From Anaerolineales bacterium (GTDB taxonomy: Bacteria; Chloroflexota; Anaerolineae; Anaerolineales; DRMV01), in assembly GCA_026991215.1 (NCBI GenBank), contig JALXBY010000088.1:1-7289 (forward strand): DNA of 7,289 nucleotides, given 5' to 3'. Positions 5,580-7,289 of this stretch are shown one piece after another. Below the pieces are notes generated by a model. That model did not search any database, had not been told where the DNA came from, and saw only the letters and a list, made by a program, of their open reading frames with translations. The stretch's first letter is position 1; the number at the start of each line of letters is the position of its first letter. Made by a program: the position numbers and the translations under genes.

Positions 5580-6762
5580 CCGGGCCGCCGTTGGAGGAAA
5601 CCGTGGCTGGCGTTCGGTAGGCCGCCAGCAGGATTTCGCTCACTTCCGGCCGCGTGAATTCCGGCGGGAGGGGCCGACCTTCCCGGAGCATCTTCCGGAC
5701 CTGGGTCCCTGAAAGGTGCAACCAGGCATCCGGACCGTGGGGGCAGGTCTTCGCGGTCACGATGGTGCCGCATTGGTGGCAGTAAAACGCGTGCTCGAAG
5801 AACAGCGGCGTGATGCCGATTTCCTCAGGCCGGAACTCGTCAAAAATCCGCTGGGCATCGTACGTGCCGTAGTAGTTGCCCACGCCCGCGTGGTCCCGGC
5901 CCACGATGAAGTGGGTACAGCCGTAGTTCTTGCGGGCCAGCGCGTGCAACACAGCCTCCCGGGGGCCGGCATAGCGCATGGGCGCGGGGAAAACGGCCAG
6001 GACCACCCGGTCCTTGGGGAAATAGCGTTCAATCATCACCTGGTAAGTGGCCATGCGCACGTCCGCGGGGACGTCGTCTTTCTTCGTTTCCCCCACCAGG
6101 GGGTGAATGAGCAGGCCATCCACAATCTCCAGGGCCACCTTCTGCAGGTACTCGTGGGCCCGGTGGATGGGGTTCCGGGTTTGGAAGGCCACGATGCGCT
6201 TCCAGCCCTTTTGGGCAAAGAGGGCCCGGGTCTGGGCCGGGGTCAGGCGGTATTCGGGGAAGAAGGTTTTGGCCGCGGTGGGCCAGTCAAAGAGCCAGAT
6301 GTCCCCGGCCAGGAGCCGGTCGCCCTGGGCATACAGGCGGGCCACACCCGGATGGGCCTCATCGGTGGTACGGTAGACCTCCTGGGCCTCCAGGCGTTTG
6401 TCGTAGGGGTAGATTTCTTCGATGTGGAGAATGGCCAGGGGTCGGTCCCCTTCGCACAAGGCCACATCCTGACCGACACGCAGGTCCCGCGCCCAATCTT
6501 CGGGTACGGCCAGGGTAATGGGGATGGGCCAGACCAGGCCGCTACTCAGGCGCATCTCCCGGACCACCCGCAGGTAGTCCTCACGGCGCAGGTAGCCGGT
6601 CAGGGGGCTGTAGCCGCCGATGGCCAGCATCTCCAGGTCGGCCAGTTGGGCCTGGGTCAGGGGCAGGCAGGGGAGGGTACGGGCCCGCTCGCGTGCGGCC
6701 TGGGCCAGCGCGCCCGAAAGCACCCGGTTGACCAACACACCACCATGGGGGGGAAGGCTCAT
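5563..6762 (-). CDS. sat: ATP sulfurylase (sulfate adenylyltransferase)
   Basis: A 399-residue cytoplasmic enzyme that makes adenosine 5'-phosphosulfate and pyrophosphate from ATP and sulfate, the activation step of sulfate assimilation; in sulfur-oxidising or sulfate-reducing organisms the family works in energy metabolism. Seen here: active-site motifs QTRNPIHRAHE (194-204), GRDHAG (288-293) and LSGTQVR (350-356), and a metal-binding-type cluster C328-x2-C331-x8-C340 with H342, as in zinc-containing bacterial homodimeric enzymes. There is no APS kinase domain at the C-terminus. ATG 6762 has GGAGG at 6769-6773, 6 nt away. Residues after about 382 are not conserved in the family, and the last five are encoded by a heptamer repeat. 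No other sulfate-assimilation gene is in the window. It probably leads a sat-murJ-M23 transcript. Confidence 0.95.
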   Translation of the reverse strand: MSLPPHGGVLVNRVLSGALAQAARERARTLPCLPLTQAQLADLEMLAIGGYSPLTGYLRREDYLRVVREMRLSSGLVWPIPITLAVPEDWARDLRVGQDVALCEGDRPLAILHIEEIYPYDKRLEAQEVYRTTDEAHPGVARLYAQGDRLLAGDIWLFDWPTAAKTFFPEYRLTPAQTRALFAQKGWKRIVAFQTRNPIHRAHEYLQKVALEIVDGLLIHPLVGETKKDDVPADVRMATYQVMIERYFPKDRVVLAVFPAPMRYAGPREAVLHALARKNYGCTHFIVGRDHAGVGNYYGTYDAQRIFDEFRPEEIGITPLFFEHAFYCHQCGTIVTAKTCPHGPDAWLHLSGTQVRKMLREGRPLPPEFTRPEVSEILLAAYRTPATVSSNGGPGPADR

Positions 6763-6806
6763 CCGCGTCCTCCGTAGGTGAATCTTCTGGAGCCATGCGG
6801 TCGGAG

Positions 6807-6812
6807 ATTATA
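6807..6812 (-). promoter_or_regulatory. Candidate -10 box for the sat operon
   Basis: TATAAT, a perfect consensus, on the minus strand about 45 nt before the sat ATG. No good -35 hexamer is seen at 16-18 nt. It would give a leader of about 40 nt carrying the GGAGG site. Confidence 0.45.
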
Positions 6813-6832
6813 CCCCTGCCCAGACCGCCGAG

Positions 6833-6838
6833 TATAAT
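6833..6838 (+). promoter_or_regulatory. Candidate -10 box for tRNA-Leu
   Basis: TATAAT, a perfect consensus, 12 nt before the first base of the tRNA. This placement suits a short 5' leader removed by RNase P. The -35 region is poor and would overlap the minus-strand -10 at 6807-6812. Confidence 0.55.
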
Positions 6839-6850
6839 GGGGAACAGCCT

Positions 6851-6932
6851 GGGCACGTGGCGGAACTGGTAGACGCGCGGGACTTAGGATCCCGTGCCGC
6901 AAGGCGTGAGGGTTCGAGTCCCTCCGTGCCCA
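6851..6932 (+). tRNA. tRNA-Leu (anticodon UAG)
   Basis: A complete class II tRNA of 82 nt. The acceptor stem GGGCACG (6851-6857) pairs with CGTGCCC (6925-6931), with A73 at 6932. The anticodon stem CGGGA/TCCCG encloses loop CTTAGGA with anticodon TAG at 6885-6887, reading CUA and related Leu codons. The long variable arm is a GCC/GGC hairpin with loop GCAA (6895-6907), typical of leucine tRNAs. The T arm is GAGGG-TTCGAGT-CCCTC (6908-6924). The 3' CCA is not encoded. It is transcribed divergently from sat. Confidence 0.97.
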
Positions 6933-6954
6933 TGGGGAGGCGGCTGCCTGGATA

Positions 6955-6985
6955 GGGGAGGGAAGCGCCCTCCCCGGATTTATTT
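6955..6985 (+). terminator. Intrinsic terminator after tRNA-Leu
   Basis: A perfect 8-bp stem, GGGGAGGG (6955-6962) with CCCTCCCC (6968-6975), loop AAGCG, followed by GGATTTATTT. It lies 22 nt past the tRNA. The T-rich run on the plus strand overlaps the stop codon of the facing SH3 gene. The stem could also slow transcripts coming from the other side, but that side lacks a T-tract. Confidence 0.8.
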
Positions 6986-7289
6986 ACCGAGGGGGCGTCA
7001 CGGTCGCGATGTAGGCCAGAGCCACCCAACCCACCCGGCCTTCGGGGTCCTGCACACGGACCCAGACGTACGGCCCCACCACCTGGGTTTCGTGCATCCA
7101 GGCAAGAAAACGGGTTCCGGGCCGCCAGCGGGCAATGATGGGCCCGGCCGGCCACTGCCGGAGCACCACACCCCGGCCCCCTGTACCGTAGACCACCACA
7201 AGCAGGGGGGTTGGGGTGGCTGTAGGCGTCGCGGTGGGCGTGGCCGTGGCCGTAGGCGTGGGCGTCGCGGTGGGCGTGGGTGTTGGTGT
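6984..7289 (-). CDS. SH3-domain protein with Thr-Pro/Ala linker, 3' part only
   Basis: The last 101 codons of a gene whose start lies beyond the right edge. The first 28 visible residues are an unbroken alternation of Thr with Pro or Ala (TPTPTPTATPTPT and on), a flexible and probably extracytoplasmic linker. Residues 31-95 look like a bacterial SH3 (SH3b) domain: GTGGRGVVLRQ, then RPGTRFLAW, VWVRVQDPEGRVGWV and a final LAYI strand. SH3b domains usually bind cell-wall peptides or act as modules in secreted proteins. Such TP linkers next to SH3b domains are common in Chloroflexota. A GTG at 7199 could only start a version without the linker and is not preferred, because the linker frame runs straight into the domain. 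The catalytic or other N-terminal part is not visible. Confidence 0.85.
   Translation of the reverse strand, partial: TPTPTPTATPTPTATATPTATPTATPTPLLVVVYGTGGRGVVLRQWPAGPIIARWRPGTRFLAWMHETQVVGPYVWVRVQDPEGRVGWVALAYIATVTPPR
7225..7279. repeat. 36-bp-spaced direct repeat in the TP linker
   Basis: The 19-mer beginning GGCGTCGCGG and ending GGGCGTGG occurs at 7225-7243 and again at 7261-7279, 36 nt (12 codons) apart, within a run of 6-bp GGCGTN-like units that encodes the Thr-Pro/Thr-Ala linker. The repeat probably grew by slippage and could vary in length between strains. Confidence 0.75.

Noticed and set aside
4114..5712. A 532-codon open plus-strand frame opposite murJ
   Set aside because: The protein is Gln/Gly/His/Pro-rich with no domain, as expected for the antisense of a Leu/Ala-rich membrane protein.
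5716..6777. A 353-codon plus-strand frame opposite sat
   Set aside because: sat has complete catalytic motifs and a ribosome site on the other strand. This frame has no recognisable motif.
6808..7155. Minus-strand frame giving a protein with GLEPSRLAARDPKSRASTSSAT
   Set aside because: That peptide is the antisense translation of the tRNA-Leu gene, a well-known false protein in annotations. The frame also crosses the terminator and is in a different frame from the SH3 gene.

Overview
The window is about 7.3 kb of GC-rich bacterial DNA, densely packed with house-keeping genes. I infer a member of the Chloroflexota (Anaerolineae-like, possibly thermophilic). The evidence is the strong purine-rich ribosome sites with many GTG starts, the Thr-Pro/Thr-Ala linker joined to a bacterial SH3 domain at the right edge (very common in that phylum), a family-4 Fe-S uracil-DNA glycosylase, and a zinc-type ATP sulfurylase. 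No single gene proves the phylum.

Layout. Positions 1-403 hold no supportable gene, but they contain a long inverted repeat (144-222) that would fold as RNA. A plus-strand block follows. It starts with a small ThiS/MoaD-type sulfur carrier (404-607) and a strong hairpin just after its stop. Next come tsaE (802-1296), tsaB (1299-1952) and rimI (1949-2434), the usual bacterial t6A/N-acetyltransferase cluster, with 2-nt spacing and a 4-nt overlap. A type-4 uracil-DNA glycosylase (2473-3039) closes the block. A minus-strand block reads toward it: sat, ATP sulfurylase (6762-5563), then murJ, lipid II flippase (5520-3895), then a membrane-anchored M23 metallopeptidase (3890-3207). The two blocks converge at 3040-3206. 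To the right of sat, a class II tRNA-Leu(UAG) (6851-6932) is transcribed divergently and ends at a clear intrinsic terminator. The 3' part of a minus-strand gene (SH3 domain plus TP-rich linker) runs off the right edge.

The least ordinary feature is a family of 7-bp tandem repeats. One array of about 19 units fills the convergent junction as two oppositely oriented arms (3042-3111 and 3131-3193) around a small hairpin. A second array (5531-5579) lies between sat and murJ and supplies the end of the sat reading frame, including its stop codon. The two loci share an exact 13-mer in inverted orientation. They look like a dispersed heptamer element, with possible effects on transcript ends and on murJ translation.

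Functionally, TsaE and TsaB act with TsaD (not in the window) to make t6A37 on tRNAs. RimI acetylates a protein N-terminus. The glycosylase removes uracil from DNA. MurJ and the M23 enzyme both act on the cell wall and are probably co-translated. Sat activates sulfate.
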